From the NCBI GenBank assembly GCA_026193295.1, contig JAPHSB010000137.1, positions 1-8,663 of the forward strand: a DNA stretch of 8,663 nucleotides. Reading direction: 5' to 3'. The notes under the pieces are model-generated. The model searched no databases and had not been told where the DNA came from. It saw only the letters and a list, made by a program, of their open reading frames with translations. This DNA is from Lysobacterales bacterium (GTDB lineage Bacteria > Pseudomonadota > Gammaproteobacteria > Xanthomonadales > SZUA-36). This document shows, one piece after another, positions 1 to 6,407 of this stretch (its first letter is position 1; each line of letters begins with the position of its first letter). A program made the translations under genes and the position numbers.

Positions 1-1948
1 AGCCCGACGGCGCCGCATAGATGAAGTGCATATCCGGGGCACGGAAGCTGGTTGCAAAATTCCCCCTGAGCAGCAGCGGCTTCAAGGGACGGAACTCCAC
101 ACCCAGGTTATAGGTGAGGGCGTCATCCACGTTGGTGGCGTCATCATACTTGTCGTACCGGACCGCGCCATTCAGATTCAGGGTCGAGAACAACGGCACG
201 CGGAACTCCGCCGCGGCCGCGTAACGGTCCCGGTCTCCGCCACCTTCCGTGCCGGTATAGCCCCAGAACTCTTGGGCGAGCAGGCGGTCATCCAGGTTGA
301 TCTTGTAGTCCTGGGTGCCCCATTCCAACAGGCCGGCAAATCCGACCGGGCCTGCCGGCATCTCGAACAAATCACCGGTAATGGTGAACTGTGCCATGGC
401 ATTACTCGAATCGGCCTCGGTGCGGTCGATATCGGAAATACCCATGAATTCAGCCGGCGTAATCGGCGAATAGAAATCTGCCTGGCTGATGTTTACCAGT
501 GGGTCGCCAAACAACGGATCCAATTCTGTCCAGGGGCCGCCCTGGAATAACTCATTCGATGGCTGGGAAAGCAACAATCGCCGCTGCCGAACGAGGTCAT
601 ATGTTGCATAACTCCCCATCAGCTGCCAATCCCAGGCGACTCCGAACGAGCCCCGGATTCCTCCGACCAGTTCGGTCACCTCCTCATCGAAACGCTGGTT
701 CGTATTTTCCAGTCCGCCGACTTCATTTTCGGTCAGAATTCGCTGGAAAAGCTGGTTCTGATAATAGTCGATGACGCCTATGCCGAAAGCGGTGAAGTCA
801 TACTCGACCGGATATGCCAGGTTGGTCACCGTGTTGGTGCCAGTTACGTTCGGGCCGAACAGGTTTGACTGCCAGAACAGGGTCCCCGTGTTGAACGTGC
901 CTTCCTTGTCGAAGTAGTTGACCGAACCGAACAGTTCCATGGTGTCCGTAATCTCAAAGCTGAAATTGGTGAAAAGGGACGTGTTCTCCTGACCATTTCG
1001 TATCGTGAAAAGCGAAACGTCATCTGGTCGACCGCAATAATTACCACTACGCGGCCGGAACGAGTACACGTCTACGCCAGAGCTTCCGCAAACAGCTGGA
1101 TCGGGATTCACGTAAATGCCTTCCGGATTGGGACTGGTCAGAAAGCTGTTGTAAAAATCCAGGATCAGGAAGGTCCGTGAGTTGACGAAAGGCTCGCCAG
1201 CCGGATCATCTTCGACCGAGTCCATATAGTCCCTTTGATAGCCCCAGATCGGATCGCGGTCAAAGTATTCGAGGCCGTAGGTAAACGACCAGCGGTCGCC
1301 CACCCAGCCGCCAGTCAGTTGCGCCCGAATGGATTCGCCACCGCCTTCGTGGGTGTCCCCGTAGCGCAGCGAGATGGTGTGATCGTCGAGGTCTTTCTTG
1401 GTAATGACGTTGATCACGCCGGCAATCGCATCAGAGCCGTAAATGGCGGAAGCGCCACCGAGCAAAACCTCGATGCGCGCCACCATCCCGAGCGGAATCG
1501 AGGACAGGTTTACAATGTTGCTTTGACTGTTGAATGGCAACGGATAGTCGGTGATGCGGCGCCCGTCCAACATCAACAGCGTGCGCCCGGGGCCGAGGCT
1601 CCGCAAATCGATCGCACTGGCATTCTGCGTGAAGCCACCATTGAATTGATCGTCCTGCACGCCGCCGACGTTCTGAGTCAGTGAATTCAGGGCCTCGTAA
1701 ACCGTCGTGAAGCCTTCTTTCTCCATTTGCTCAGATGTCAGCACCACGACGGGTGATGGCCCTTCGATCTCGGTGCGCTTGATACGCGAACCGGTGACCA
1801 CGATCGCGTCGAGCTTGGTCGCGTCCTCGTCCGCTTCCTGATCATCGGTATCCTGCGCCCAGGCGCTGCTGGCCATGAGCGCCGACAGAGGCACCAGGAG
1901 CAAAAGCGGCCAGCGGAGCTTATTGAAGAAATTTTCCCTGCTTTTCAT
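1..1948 (-). CDS. TonB-dependent outer-membrane receptor, N-terminal 649 codons (3' end outside the window)
   Basis: This gene encodes an outer-membrane gated channel that should import a large or scarce substrate using TonB-ExbBD energy; the substrate cannot be read from the sequence. The frame is open from ATG 1946-1948 to the window edge and is therefore truncated. GGGAG at 1956-1960, 7 bases upstream, supports the start. Residues 1-31 form a signal peptide with a hydrophobic core (LLLLVPLSALMA) and an AWA cleavage site before Q32. A TonB-box-like segment (DAIVVTGSRIKR, residues 47-58) follows. The plug domain (about 60-185) carries IDLRSLGPGRTLLMLDGRR (113-131), RIEVLLGGASAIYGSDAIAG (158-177) and GVINVITKK. 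The remainder has alternating, aromatic-rich barrel strands, and a conserved SFRAPDMHFIYA motif sits near the truncation. Two cysteines (C287, C305) fall in what should be an extracellular loop and could form a disulfide. The family is clear; the ligand is not. Confidence 0.93.
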   Translation of the reverse strand, partial: MKSRENFFNKLRWPLLLLVPLSALMASSAWAQDTDDQEADEDATKLDAIVVTGSRIKRTEIEGPSPVVVLTSEQMEKEGFTTVYEALNSLTQNVGGVQDDQFNGGFTQNASAIDLRSLGPGRTLLMLDGRRITDYPLPFNSQSNIVNLSSIPLGMVARIEVLLGGASAIYGSDAIAGVINVITKKDLDDHTISLRYGDTHEGGGESIRAQLTGGWVGDRWSFTYGLEYFDRDPIWGYQRDYMDSVEDDPAGEPFVNSRTFLILDFYNSFLTSPNPEGIYVNPDPAVCGSSGVDVYSFRPRSGNYCGRPDDVSLFTIRNGQENTSLFTNFSFEITDTMELFGSVNYFDKEGTFNTGTLFWQSNLFGPNVTGTNTVTNLAYPVEYDFTAFGIGVIDYYQNQLFQRILTENEVGGLENTNQRFDEEVTELVGGIRGSFGVAWDWQLMGSYATYDLVRQRRLLLSQPSNELFQGGPWTELDPLFGDPLVNISQADFYSPITPAEFMGISDIDRTEADSSNAMAQFTITGDLFEMPAGPVGFAGLLEWGTQDYKINLDDRLLAQEFWGYTGTEGGGDRDRYAAAAEFRVPLFSTLNLNGAVRYDKYDDATNVDDALTYNLGVEFRPLKPLLLRGNFATSFRAPDMHFIYAAPSG

Positions 1949-1952
1949 CGGG

Positions 1953-1960
1953 TCTCTCCC
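1953..1960 (-). promoter_or_regulatory. Ribosome binding site of the TonB-dependent receptor
   Basis: Read on the minus strand, GGGAGAGA lies just upstream of the ATG at 1946-1948. The GGAG core at 1956-1959 leaves a 7-base spacer. This is a close Shine-Dalgarno match and fixes the receptor start, in agreement with the signal peptide that begins there. Confidence 0.7.
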
Positions 1961-2029
1961 AATTGTGTTGACTGATATTGAAGTATTCTTGCCGAGATTT
2001 AAGTTTCGATCTTCTGGCCGATCGCGGAA

Positions 2030-2041
2030 TTTTCCGGAAAA
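2030..2041. repeat. 12-bp perfect palindrome TTTTCCGGAAAA upstream of the TonB receptor
   Basis: The sequence is its own reverse complement over 12 bases. It lies 82 bp upstream of the receptor start, in the AT-richer gap between orn and the receptor. The position suits a regulator-binding site upstream of a nutrient-uptake gene, but no known regulator consensus is recognised and a palindrome of this length can occur by chance in AT-rich DNA. Confidence 0.35.
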
Positions 2042-2101
2042 ATTACGGCCCGTCCTCATTAAATTTGTGTTAAACCAGCGCAATCGTCGCAAGAAAACGT
2101 G

Positions 2102-2662
2102 TCATTTGCAACCACCCAGGTCACCCATATGCGATCGGTAGTGACGCAACTCCTCAATCGACTCGCGGATATCCGCCAGAGCTTCGTGACGGCTCTCCTT
2201 GACGAAGGATTCCAGAAGCTGCGGCGCCCACCGCCGCGCCAACTCCTTTAGCGTGCTGACGTCCAGATTTCGGTAGTGAAACCAGCGCTCCAGTTCAGGC
2301 ATCAGGCGGAACAGAAACCGCCGGTCCTGGCAAATGCTGTTGCCGCACAGCGGTGACGCACCCTGCTCCGTCCATGCGGACAGGAATTCCAGCGTATCGC
2401 GCTCCGCCTCATACAGGCTGACGGTGCTCTGCAATACCCGCTGCCACAGGCCGGAGGCCTTATGGTGTTCCGTGTTCCAGCTGTCCATGTTGTCCAGCAC
2501 GGACTGCGGATGGCGAATTGCGCAAACGGGACCCACGGCGAGTTCGTTGAGGTCCTGGTCGGTTACGACGGTGGCGATCTCGAGGATCGAATCATTGTCA
2601 GGGTCGAGGCCGGTCATCTCGAGGTCGAGCCAGACCAGGCGTTGTTGCAGTGGGATGTCCAT
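2102..2662 (-). CDS. orn: Oligoribonuclease (DEDDh 3'-5' exoribonuclease)
   Basis: Orn degrades 2-5-nucleotide RNAs, including the pGpG left by cyclic-di-GMP breakdown, to mononucleotides in the cytoplasm. The 186-residue product matches the usual family length of about 181-187. All five DEDDh residues are present: D13 and E15 in WLDLEMTGLD, D113 in CQDRRFLF, and H159 and D164 in RHEALADI. The conserved block FHYRNLDVSTLKELARRW (128-145) is also there. The usual Gly before QDRRFL is a Cys (C111), a minor oddity. The start is uncertain. ATG 2660-2662 gives the family-like N-terminus MDIPLQQRLVWLDLEMTG but has no clear Shine-Dalgarno. Upstream in-frame ATGs at 2689 (195 aa) and 2719 would add residues not typical of the family. 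The gene is divergent from rsgA, as in E. coli, and points towards the TonB receptor gene. Confidence 0.95.
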   Translation of the reverse strand: MDIPLQQRLVWLDLEMTGLDPDNDSILEIATVVTDQDLNELAVGPVCAIRHPQSVLDNMDSWNTEHHKASGLWQRVLQSTVSLYEAERDTLEFLSAWTEQGASPLCGNSICQDRRFLFRLMPELERWFHYRNLDVSTLKELARRWAPQLLESFVKESRHEALADIRESIEELRHYRSHMGDLGGCK

Positions 2663-2674
2663 GATCGGCAAGGG

Positions 2675-2680
2675 TACAAT
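2675..2680 (+). promoter_or_regulatory. Candidate -10 element for rsgA (TACAAT)
   Basis: TACAAT differs by one base from the TATAAT consensus and sits about 50 bp upstream of the rsgA start, inside the roughly 70-bp space shared with the divergent orn gene. No good -35 lies at 16-18 bp spacing; the nearest TTG-type hexamers (2642-2650) are too far upstream. If this is the real promoter it relies on something other than a canonical -35. Confidence 0.3.
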
Positions 2681-2719
2681 AGCCGGCATGATTCGTGAAC
2701 CACGCATTGAGAGACCCAT

Positions 2720-2723
2720 GGAG
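2720..2723 (+). promoter_or_regulatory. Ribosome binding site that selects the rsgA TTG start
   Basis: GGAG lies 2 bases before the in-frame TTG at 2726 and 8 bases before the next in-frame TTG at 2732. Only the second spacing is normal, so it argues for the TTG at 2732. There is no in-frame ATG before the conserved N-terminal strand. Confidence 0.5.
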
Positions 2724-2731
2724 CATTGCCT

Positions 2732-3622
2732 TTGAGCGGTTCCGGATTGGTGCTGGTTTCTCACGGCAGTCACGGCCTGGCCGAACTTGCGGATGGCGAG
2801 CGACTCGAGTGCGTATTCCGGCGCTCGGTCGGCCGGCCGCTGTGCGGCGACCGGGTCGAAATAGCCCAAATCGAAAACCAATCAGCGGTCGTCACGGCCA
2901 TCGAGCCCCGCCGCAACGAATTCGTGCGGGCCGGCGCGAGGGGCAACAAGCAGGCAATCGCCGCCAATCTCGACCAGGTCCTTGTCGTGGTGGCGCCAAC
3001 ACCGGAGCCGAGCCGCGACTTGCTCGAGCGCTACCTGGTCGCCGTTCACAGCCTGGGGATCCGACCCGTCATCGTGCTCAACAAGGCCGAGTGTCTGACC
3101 ACGGCAGAATTGATGCATGACAGTCCACTGCGCCGCCTCGACGAATACCGCGAACTGGGTTACCCCTTGCTGACAACTTCCTGCAAGGAGGCGCCCGGAA
3201 TCGCGGCGCTGCCGCCGACGCTGGAAGCACAGACCAGCATCCTCGTTGGACAGTCGGGCGTCGGCAAATCGTCCTTGGTCAATGCCTTGCTGCCGGACCT
3301 GGAGCTGCAAACGGGCGCATTGTCGCGCGTGACCGGCAAGGGGACGCACACGACGACTACCACGGTGATGTATACCCTGCCCTGCGGCGGCCGTCTCATC
3401 GATTCGCCCGGGGTCTGGGAATACGGACTGTGGCCCATGACGCAGCAGGAAATCGCCGATGGTTTTCGTGACTTCGGCGCTTTCCAGGGGCATTGCCGCT
3501 TCAACGATTGCCGCCATGCAGGCGAACCGGGCTGCGCGATCCGCGAGGCGGTCGACGCGGGCAAAATCCGCAAATGGCGCTACCAGTCTTACACGCGTTT
3601 ACTGCAGCAAGCCGCGGCTTGA
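2732..3622 (+). CDS. rsgA: Small ribosomal subunit biogenesis GTPase RsgA (circularly permuted)
   Basis: RsgA is a 30S-dependent GTPase that checks late small-subunit assembly and helps release RbfA. The 296-residue product shows the family's domain order. An N-terminal OB-fold (about 1-70) includes CGDRVEIAQIENQ. The permuted GTPase follows, with G4 NKAE (117-120), G1 P-loop GQSGVGKS (173-180), the Thr-rich G2 loop KGTHTTTTTV, and G3 DSPG (224-227) followed by EYGLW. The C-terminal zinc site C255-X4-C260-X-H262-X5-C268 has the same spacing as E. coli RsgA. G4 reads NKAE, not the standard NKxD. The product lacks the long basic N-terminal extension of E. coli RsgA. The start is TTG 2732 on RBS spacing; TTG 2726 (298 aa) is the alternative. 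It is divergent from orn, a conserved gammaproteobacterial neighbour. Confidence 0.95.
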   Translation: MSGSGLVLVSHGSHGLAELADGERLECVFRRSVGRPLCGDRVEIAQIENQSAVVTAIEPRRNEFVRAGARGNKQAIAANLDQVLVVVAPTPEPSRDLLERYLVAVHSLGIRPVIVLNKAECLTTAELMHDSPLRRLDEYRELGYPLLTTSCKEAPGIAALPPTLEAQTSILVGQSGVGKSSLVNALLPDLELQTGALSRVTGKGTHTTTTTVMYTLPCGGRLIDSPGVWEYGLWPMTQQEIADGFRDFGAFQGHCRFNDCRHAGEPGCAIREAVDAGKIRKWRYQSYTRLLQQAAA

Positions 3623-3661
3623 GTGTTGACTGGACAATGTGCGGTCCTACAAGGCGTTACA

Positions 3662-3670
3662 TGCTATATT
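3662..3670 (+). promoter_or_regulatory. Candidate extended -10 promoter (TGC-TATATT) for the small exported protein gene
   Basis: TATATT at 3665-3670 preceded by TG at 3662-3663 forms an extended -10, which can work without a strong -35. It sits in the 82-bp gap after rsgA and would give a leader of roughly 28 bases before the ATG at 3705. TTGACT (3626-3631) and TGGACA (3631-3636) resemble -35 boxes but lie too far upstream of this -10. TTGACT could instead pair with TACAAG (3648-3653) at 16 bp. Confidence 0.4.
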
Positions 3671-3704
3671 TAGGTTCCCCATGAACGGAAATGGAGACGG
3701 TGAC

Positions 3705-4025
3705 ATGACAAGGATGGTTCTGGCGCTGATGTTTTCGGCATCGCTTGCGGCGTGTTATGGCCTGCTTACAGCCGGCAGCCTGGCGGCTGATGTGCTGCTC
3801 ATCGAAGAAGTCCGTCAAGCCGCTCGCATGGACCTCCCCAGCAATGGTATGAAGCAGTCCGATGTGCGGAACCGTTACGGCGTTCCCGCCAAGGAGGATG
3901 CGCCGGTCGGCGATCCGCCCATCACCCGCTGGGACTACAATGGCTGGAGCGTCTATTTCGAATACGACCTGGTTCTTTACACGGTCCTGCACAAGGGACA
4001 GGTCCTCGACGATAACAAAGGCTAG
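3705..4025 (+). CDS. Small exported protein of unknown function (SmpA/BamE-like repeat flavour)
   Basis: The function is unknown. The 106-residue product begins at ATG 3705, supported by GGAG at 3693-3696 (8-base spacer). An upstream in-frame ATG at 3681 has a poor ribosome site and would place charged residues before the signal. The N-terminus is an export signal: R3, then a hydrophobic run from V4 or V5 to A28. Two processing routes are possible. Signal peptidase I could cut near SLA-A (25-28), giving a soluble periplasmic protein starting about DVLLIEEVRQ. Alternatively LAAC (14-17) is a formally valid lipobox. The mature part contains GMKQSDVRNRYGVPAKE (48-64), then VGDPPITRWDY (68-78) and WSVYFEYDLVLYTVLHKG (81-98). 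The pattern 'GM-x-x-x-x-V-x-x-x-Y/F-G-x-P ... W-x-Y ... V-Y-F-E' resembles small SmpA/BamE-type folds, an inference from pattern only. It is likely monocistronic, between its own promoter and a weak terminator. Confidence 0.8.
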   Translation: MTRMVLALMFSASLAACYGLLTAGSLAADVLLIEEVRQAARMDLPSNGMKQSDVRNRYGVPAKEDAPVGDPPITRWDYNGWSVYFEYDLVLYTVLHKGQVLDDNKG

Positions 4026-4042
4026 AGCAGCCGCGCTGCGGC

Positions 4043-4066
4043 CACCGCCACGCCGGTGTGCTTTTT
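4043..4066 (+). terminator. Weak rho-independent terminator candidate after the small exported protein gene
   Basis: CACCG (4043-4047) pairs with CGGTG (4054-4058) across a 6-base loop, followed after TGC by five T (4062-4066). A second small hairpin, GCAGC-CGC-GCTGC (4027-4039), precedes it directly after the stop codon. The stems are short and the T-run is modest, so termination may be partial, but the position between two apparent transcription units is right. Confidence 0.4.
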
Positions 4067-4083
4067 GCGGGCCAGCAGCGCTC

Positions 4084-4097
4084 GGATAAGGTATCCT
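4084..4097 (+). promoter_or_regulatory. Short palindrome / possible -10 (TATCCT) upstream of the traB-family gene
   Basis: GGATA (4084-4088) and TATCC (4092-4096) form an inverted repeat around AGG, and TATCCT (4092-4097) is a 4-of-6 match to a -10 hexamer located 28 bp before the ATG. No -35 at proper spacing is visible. A promoter for the four-gene operon must lie somewhere in 4026-4125, and this is the best candidate in it, though weak. Confidence 0.2.
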
Positions 4098-4125
4098 TGC
4101 GCCTCTTCCCGAGTGTGCGGAATAC

Positions 4126-5382
4126 ATGTCGCAAGAAGCCCTGACCGAAAACCCGATAGCCGCAACCACGGCGGCCGGCGATGAAGCCAGCTCGCCGCTT
4201 TCCAACCAACCCATCCGGCGGTTGCAGCGCGACGGCGTCCACTACACCCTGATTGGCACAGCCCATGTTTCGCGCGCCAGTGCTGACGCGGTTCGCGAAC
4301 TGGCCGCTTCGGGCAATTTCGACTCGATCGCAGTCGAATTGTGCCAGGCGCGTTACGACGCGCTGACCGCTGAGCGCAAGTGGACCGACCTGGACCTGTA
4401 CCGGGTGCTTCGTGATGGCAAGGCCGGGCTGGTCATGGCCAACCTGGCGCTGAGCGCCTACCAGCGCCGGATCGCCGAGCAATTTGGCATCGAGCCGGGC
4501 GCGGAGATGCGTGCCGCCGTCATCGCGGCCAAGGAGCATGGCCTGCCGCTGCAACTGGTAGACCGCGATCTCGCCACCACCCTGAAGCGCAGTTACGCCA
4601 GTGTGCCGTGGTACAAGCGTATGTACCTGATGACCGGGCTGGCGCTGGGCATGGTGAGTTCGGACGAGATCGACGAGGAAGCCATCGAGAAGTTGAAGGA
4701 AGGGGATATTCTCGAGTCTACTTTCACCGAGTTCGCCGAGCACTCGCCGCAGCTCTACGAAGCGCTCATCGCCGAGCGCGACCGCTACATGGCTGCGCGC
4801 CTGCGTGAGGAGAATGCTGTGGCCAGCGGCCGCAAGGTGCTCGTGGTGATCGGGGCGGGTCACATGGAGGGCCTGGCGCGGCACCTTGAGAGTGACCAGG
4901 CCGACCCGGCCGCGGAGCGAGCCGAACTCGAGGCCCAACCGCCACGGGCACGCTGGCCCCGTGTCATCCCCTGGGCCATCATGATCCTGGTCCTGACCGG
5001 TTTTTTCATCGGCTTTTCACGCAGCCCTGAATTGGGCTGGCAGCTGGTGTTCATTTGGGTGGCCATCAATGGCGGCCTGGCCGCCCTCGGAGCGCTGATC
5101 GCCCGCGGGCATCCTCTGACCGTGCTCAGCGCCGTCGTCGCAGCGCCGATCACGTCCCTGAACCCGACGATCGCCGCCGGCATGGTGACGGGGTTGGTGG
5201 AATCCTGGCTGCGCAAGCCGCGCGTGTCAGACCTGGAAAATCTCCGTTTCGACATCACCACGGTCAAGGGCTGGTTCCGCAACCCGGCGACCCGTATCCT
5301 GCTGGTGTTTTTCTTTTCCAACCTGGGCTCGGCCATCGGCACCTGGGTGGCCGGGTTCAAAATATTCGGCGCGCTGTCCTGA
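4126..5382 (+). CDS. TraB/PrgY (TIKI-like) family membrane protein
   Basis: This 418-residue protein belongs to the TraB/PrgY family. In Enterococcus, PrgY and TraB reduce the activity of the cell's own peptide pheromone; animal TIKI relatives are proteases that clip Wnt. The role in Gram-negative bacteria is not established. The cytosolic-looking N-terminal domain (about 34-255) carries the family's paired motifs: GTAHVS (44-49, H47), VELCQARYDAL (70-80, E71), VDRD (145-148), AERDRYMA (216-223) and GAGHMEGL (243-250, H246). The two GxxH histidines and E71 are the likely metal or active-site residues. After a charged linker (255-275) come about four hydrophobic segments (279-297, 304-325, 331-352, 389-412), the usual C-terminal membrane region. 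GGA at 4119-4121 is a weak ribosome site. The gene leads a tight cluster with dusB 17 bp downstream. Family membership is firm; any protease or pheromone function is inference. Confidence 0.9.
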   Translation: MSQEALTENPIAATTAAGDEASSPLSNQPIRRLQRDGVHYTLIGTAHVSRASADAVRELAASGNFDSIAVELCQARYDALTAERKWTDLDLYRVLRDGKAGLVMANLALSAYQRRIAEQFGIEPGAEMRAAVIAAKEHGLPLQLVDRDLATTLKRSYASVPWYKRMYLMTGLALGMVSSDEIDEEAIEKLKEGDILESTFTEFAEHSPQLYEALIAERDRYMAARLREENAVASGRKVLVVIGAGHMEGLARHLESDQADPAAERAELEAQPPRARWPRVIPWAIMILVLTGFFIGFSRSPELGWQLVFIWVAINGGLAALGALIARGHPLTVLSAVVAAPITSLNPTIAAGMVTGLVESWLRKPRVSDLENLRFDITTVKGWFRNPATRILLVFFFSNLGSAIGTWVAGFKIFGALS

Positions 5383-5399
5383 ACCCAGGTTCGAGATCC

Positions 5400-6407
5400 A
5401 TGCAGATAGGCCCCTTCCCGCTTCCCAACCGGCTCGCATTGGCTCCCATGGTGGGCGTCACCGACAAGTTTTTCCGGCGGCTGTGCCGGGATCTCGGTGC
5501 AGGCTACACGGTGTCCGAGATGCTGGCGGCCAACCCGGCCCTGCGCCACACCGCGACTTCGAAGCTGCGAGGTGATTTCGAAGGCGAAAGCAGCCCGGTG
5601 GCCGTTCAGATCGCCGGCAGCGAGCCGGACTGGATGGCCGATGCGGCGCGCTACAATGTCGCCCGCGGCGCCGAGATCATCGACATCAACATGGGCTGCC
5701 CGGCCAAGAAGGTCTGCAACAAGCTGGCGGGTTCTGCCCTGCTCTCCCACCCCGACCAGGTGCGGGCGATCCTGGATGCCGTGGTCGCGGCGGTCGACGT
5801 GCCCGTCACCGTGAAAATCCGCACCGGGCCGAACCCAAGGGAGCGCAACGGTGTCGAGATCGCCCGGCTGGCCGAGGCTGCCGGCATCGCGGCCCTGGCG
5901 GTGCACGGCCGCACGCGGTCTGACCGCTTCAAGGGCGAGGCGGAGTATGAAACGATCCGGGACATCTGCTCCGCGGTGACGATTCCCGTATTCGCCAACG
6001 GCGACATCGACACGCCCGAAGCCGCCGCCGCGGTGCTGGCACAAACGGGCGCAGACGGAGTGATGATCGGCCGGGCGGCCCAGGGCAATCCCTGGATATT
6101 TCGGGAAGTCGCGCATTTCCTCGAGCACGGCGAGCGGTTGGCGCCACCCGGCCCGGCCGAAGTGCTGGACGTGATGGAACGACACCTCGTCGCCTTGTGG
6201 CAGGCCTATGGCGAAGCGATGGGCGTGCGCGTCGCTCGCAAGCACATCGGTTGGTACCTGGACGGTCGAACGGGCGCCGCGGAAGTCCGTCGCCAGTTGA
6301 TGCGGACGGAGAGCGGAGCCGAGCAGGTCAGTTTGCTGCGTTCCTATTTTGTCCTGCAGAAAGCAGGCGTCGGGCAGGCCGCCGGTGTCGGCCGCCTGGC
6401 GGCCTGA
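5400..6407 (+). CDS. dusB: tRNA-dihydrouridine synthase B
   Basis: DusB is a flavin enzyme that reduces uridine (position 17 in E. coli tRNAs) to dihydrouridine using NADPH. The 335-residue product starts MQIGPFPLPNRLALAPMVGV. This is the family's usual N-terminus, with the FMN-binding APM motif, and rules out the long upstream extension of the same frame. The catalytic cysteine is C100 in INMGCPAKKV, the same residue number as in E. coli DusB. Other FMN and catalytic residues are K139 (VTVKIRTG), H169 (AVHGRTR), NGDI (200-203) and the phosphate-binding GRAAQGNPWIF (224-234). The C-terminal helical domain includes ARKHIGWYL. The ribosome site is poor, so translation may depend on the traB-family gene 17 bp upstream. 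The stop TGA overlaps the next gene's ATG by one base. In E. coli and many relatives dusB is followed by fis; here it is not. Confidence 0.95.
   Translation: MQIGPFPLPNRLALAPMVGVTDKFFRRLCRDLGAGYTVSEMLAANPALRHTATSKLRGDFEGESSPVAVQIAGSEPDWMADAARYNVARGAEIIDINMGCPAKKVCNKLAGSALLSHPDQVRAILDAVVAAVDVPVTVKIRTGPNPRERNGVEIARLAEAAGIAALAVHGRTRSDRFKGEAEYETIRDICSAVTIPVFANGDIDTPEAAAAVLAQTGADGVMIGRAAQGNPWIFREVAHFLEHGERLAPPGPAEVLDVMERHLVALWQAYGEAMGVRVARKHIGWYLDGRTGAAEVRRQLMRTESGAEQVSLLRSYFVLQKAGVGQAAGVGRLAA

Larger units (their letters stand above)
1949..2101 (-). promoter_or_regulatory. Intergenic leader between orn and the TonB receptor, with inverted repeats
   Basis: This 153-bp gap is AT-richer than the flanking genes and must contain the receptor's promoter unless the receptor is read through from orn. 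Two symmetric elements are visible: a perfect 12-bp palindrome TTTTCCGGAAAA at 2030-2041, and an inverted repeat CGATC (2007-2011) / GATCG (2020-2024) with an 8-base spacer. Either could be an operator. I find no convincing -35/-10 pair at normal spacing, no match to a Fur box, and no T-run terminator for orn. Confidence 0.35.

Noticed and set aside
26..1684. Plus-strand open frames (26-550 and 1235-1684) opposite the TonB receptor
   Set aside because: The minus-strand frame is continuous over 649 codons with clear receptor motifs; the plus-strand frames are fragments with no domain.
3922..4938. 338-codon minus-strand open frame across the small exported protein gene and the traB-family gene
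   Set aside because: It crosses an intergenic region and two convincing plus-strand genes and shows low-complexity basic composition, consistent with a shadow frame.
5341..5390. Inverted repeat ACCTGGGT / ACCCAGGT spanning the traB-dusB junction, plus GAACC-CA-GGTTC at 5381-5392
   Set aside because: The 8-bp arms are 34 bases apart and one lies in a conserved coding stretch (GTWV). There is no T-run, so it is not a terminator, and chance is likely.
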